Shown here piece by piece: positions 62,641 through 64,000 of a stretch of DNA of 64,000 nt (positions are counted from its first letter, which is position 1; each line of letters begins with the position of its first letter). A program made the position numbers and the translations under genes. The notes below the pieces were generated by a model. The model was not told where the DNA came from. It saw only the letters and a list, made by a program, of their open reading frames with translations, and ran no database searches. Source of the stretch: Microglena sp. YARC (lineage: Eukaryota; Chlorophyta; Chlorophyceae; Chlamydomonadales; Chlamydomonadaceae); contig CM039464.1 of the NCBI GenBank assembly GCA_022414725.1, positions 10,827,488 through 10,891,487 on the forward strand, written 5' to 3'.

Positions 62641-63190
62641 AACCTTAAGGGTGTTACAGCAGTACACTGTATTAAAGTGAGCCCCGCCACATTGTTGACG
62701 GCCCTAATTCCAGGGGCTCCCTGTTTTGGCCCAGGCGCCAAGCCCCACCAGAATTGGCGGGACCCATCCGCCAGATCATACGCCATTTTCTTAGGCGCAT
62801 ACGGTGATACAGTACACATTCGCCCGCGCTAAACCTTTTGGGAATGAAGTATAAACTTGCACCAGGGGGTCGTGTTATGTTCGTCAATTAGCAGTGCCAG
62901 GACAAGCAGGTGCTTACTCATCCGTACAATTTAATATTTGGGGGGTCAAGAATCAATAATTCAATATAGCACGACTTTTAGGCAACAATATTTCATAAGT
63001 TACACATTACTTATTGCATAATGCAATCTGCTTGACTTTGTAACATTTGTGCAAATGGCTATATTATTAAACTTGGTGGCCTGTAAGGCTAATGAGTAAT
63101 GAAGTTAATAGCTCACTGACTCCCCAAAGTTCCCTGGAGGCAGGTGCAGCAACTCCCGAGGCTACAGTTGCTAGTGCGCAACCTGCAGGT
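62640..63190. other. No gene recognised; dispersed repeat
   Basis: The segment at about 62760-62815 (GCCATTTTCTTAGGCGCATACGGTGATACAGTA in parts) is an inverted relative of 54290-54330. Otherwise nothing is recognised. Confidence 0.4.
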
Positions 63191-63234
63191 ACTAGTGCGA
63201 AACAGCAGATTTCCTTGTCAAGCACAATGAGCTG

Positions 63235-64000
63235 ATGCAATGGGCTGCGAGGGGCACGGCGATGCGAATTCTCCCAGGGGAAATCGTAGACATGCTCCAA
63301 GTCTCTAGAGTGAGTCCACAGGACAGGAGGGAAACGACAAATGAAAACACCGCGTCCACAGTCCGCACCCCAGCGCAACCCTGGAGATCCGTACGCGCAG
63401 AAGTGCCCTCCGAGGTAAGCCGACCCCTTAGAGAATCGAACACGGGTCGCTTACATGTTAGAGAAATCACTCTGAGAGGGGGGCTCAAACGAAAACTTTT
63501 CCAATCGACACCGTTAGTTATTGAGCTTAAATCAGATTCTTGCCCACTTTTCGCCCACCTGCTTTCGTTTTTTCACGATCACTGCTCAAGAAAGCAAGCC
63601 GGTGACCAGACGTATAATCAGAGGATCAGAGTATCAGGCACCATAATTGTCAGAGTCCTCCTTCATAGAGAAACGCACTACCAGGACATGGTCGAGGTAC
63701 CCAGCGATGGAGGAGGCGTCGAGGTCACGTCGTCGCACCTTCGGAAATGTGTGCGGGAGTTCATCCTTTCGAAACTCAAAGCGGAGCCGGGTTTGAGACC
63801 AAAGTCGTTCAAGTTGCTGCTCAAGGACTGCATGCAAGGGCGGCTGGTGCCGGGTGGCAGCGACCAAACAACCGGCGACGGCGACGCTACCCGCGAGCAG
63901 CGCAAGCAGGCCTTCTCCAAGGCGCTCGAGAAGCTGGCGACAAAGGGCAAGGTGGAACTAAACGGTGACAAAGTAGCGCTCGCTGCTGCTGAGCTCGCTA
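63235..64000 (+). CDS. Unrecognised open frame running off the window
   Basis: A frame open from after TAG 63193-63195 to the window edge (268 codons). Candidate starts are ATG 63235, 63292 and 63688. The part after 63688 (MVEVPSDGGGVEVTSSHLRK) looks most gene-like: VREFILSKLKAEPGLRPKSF, KLLLKDCMQGRLVPGG, then RKQAFSKALEKLATKGKVEL, NGDKVALAAAELA. This is a basic, helix-rich stretch whose last part resembles winged-helix-like tails in general, but I recognise no family. Its GC content is higher than the neighbourhood's. The frame may continue or splice beyond 64000. The region 63235-63687 may be leader or non-coding. Confidence 0.45.
   Translation, partial: MQWAARGTAMRILPGEIVDMLQVSRVSPQDRRETTNENTASTVRTPAQPWRSVRAEVPSEVSRPLRESNTGRLHVREITLRGGLKRKLFQSTPLVIELKSDSCPLFAHLLSFFHDHCSRKQAGDQTYNQRIRVSGTIIVRVLLHRETHYQDMVEVPSDGGGVEVTSSHLRKCVREFILSKLKAEPGLRPKSFKLLLKDCMQGRLVPGGSDQTTGDGDATREQRKQAFSKALEKLATKGKVELNGDKVALAAAELA

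Noticed and set aside
63405..63475. tRNA on the minus strand (TGTTCGATTC motif)
   Set aside because: Stems do not pair in a cloverleaf.

Overview
This is a nuclear window from a eukaryote, most likely a green alga. The best evidence is a spliced nuclear gene on the minus strand (6036-7058) for the RuBisCO small subunit, with a green-type sequence and a short N-terminal presequence. GT-AG introns, copia and LINE retroelements and very heavy simple-repeat content agree with this. A pyramimonadalean prasinophyte is a guess only.

Layout. (1) 1-862: the last exon of an unrecognised plus-strand gene, preceded by two copies of that exon's 5' end set in a CCAT microsatellite. (2) 900-6000: dispersed repeats (a ~203-bp MITE-like family, a 65-bp tandem repeat, an AT-rich element, a GCGTCGCAGACGC-rich element). 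(3) 6036-7058: rbcS. (4) 10941-13908: a secreted HAD-superfamily protein, minus strand, partly resolved. (5) 16342-18163: a five-exon gene for a 207-residue LysM protein with an N-terminal presequence and a C-terminal membrane helix; all splice phases close. (6) 18200-23600: repeats, including a SINE-like element with pol III A/B boxes. (7) 23644-52481: one 28.8-kb minus-strand gene for the tRNA-splicing ligase RtcB (HSPC117). Thirteen exons (1,481 nt coding) were resolved with consistent phases; the short terminal exon was not found. (8) 53660-62208: a LINE 3' end, then a second 5'-truncated LINE copy split by a full-length copia element with identical 394-bp LTRs and a CTCCG target duplication. 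(9) 63196-64000: an open frame running off the window, unrecognised.

The most unusual signal is in the rtcB gene and recurs in the left-edge gene. Introns contain tandem or single copies of the neighbouring exon's edge, with the splice site attached. The rule is directional: copies of an exon's 5' end (acceptor plus first coding bases) lie in the upstream intron, and copies of its 3' end (last coding bases plus donor) lie in the downstream intron. Clear cases are exons 3, 6, 7, 8, 9, 10, 11, 12 and 13. Exon 3 has arrays on both sides. Copies of the exon 12 edge carry the catalytic-histidine motif as HGAGR, while the exon itself reads HGGGR. These copies are candidate decoy or alternative splice sites and suggest that introns here grew by tandem duplication across exon-intron junctions.

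Limits. Scattered indels in the 75-bp satellite (41000-43750) and frameshifts in an otherwise young copia element suggest imperfect consensus quality. All family calls come from reading motifs by eye; no searches were run.
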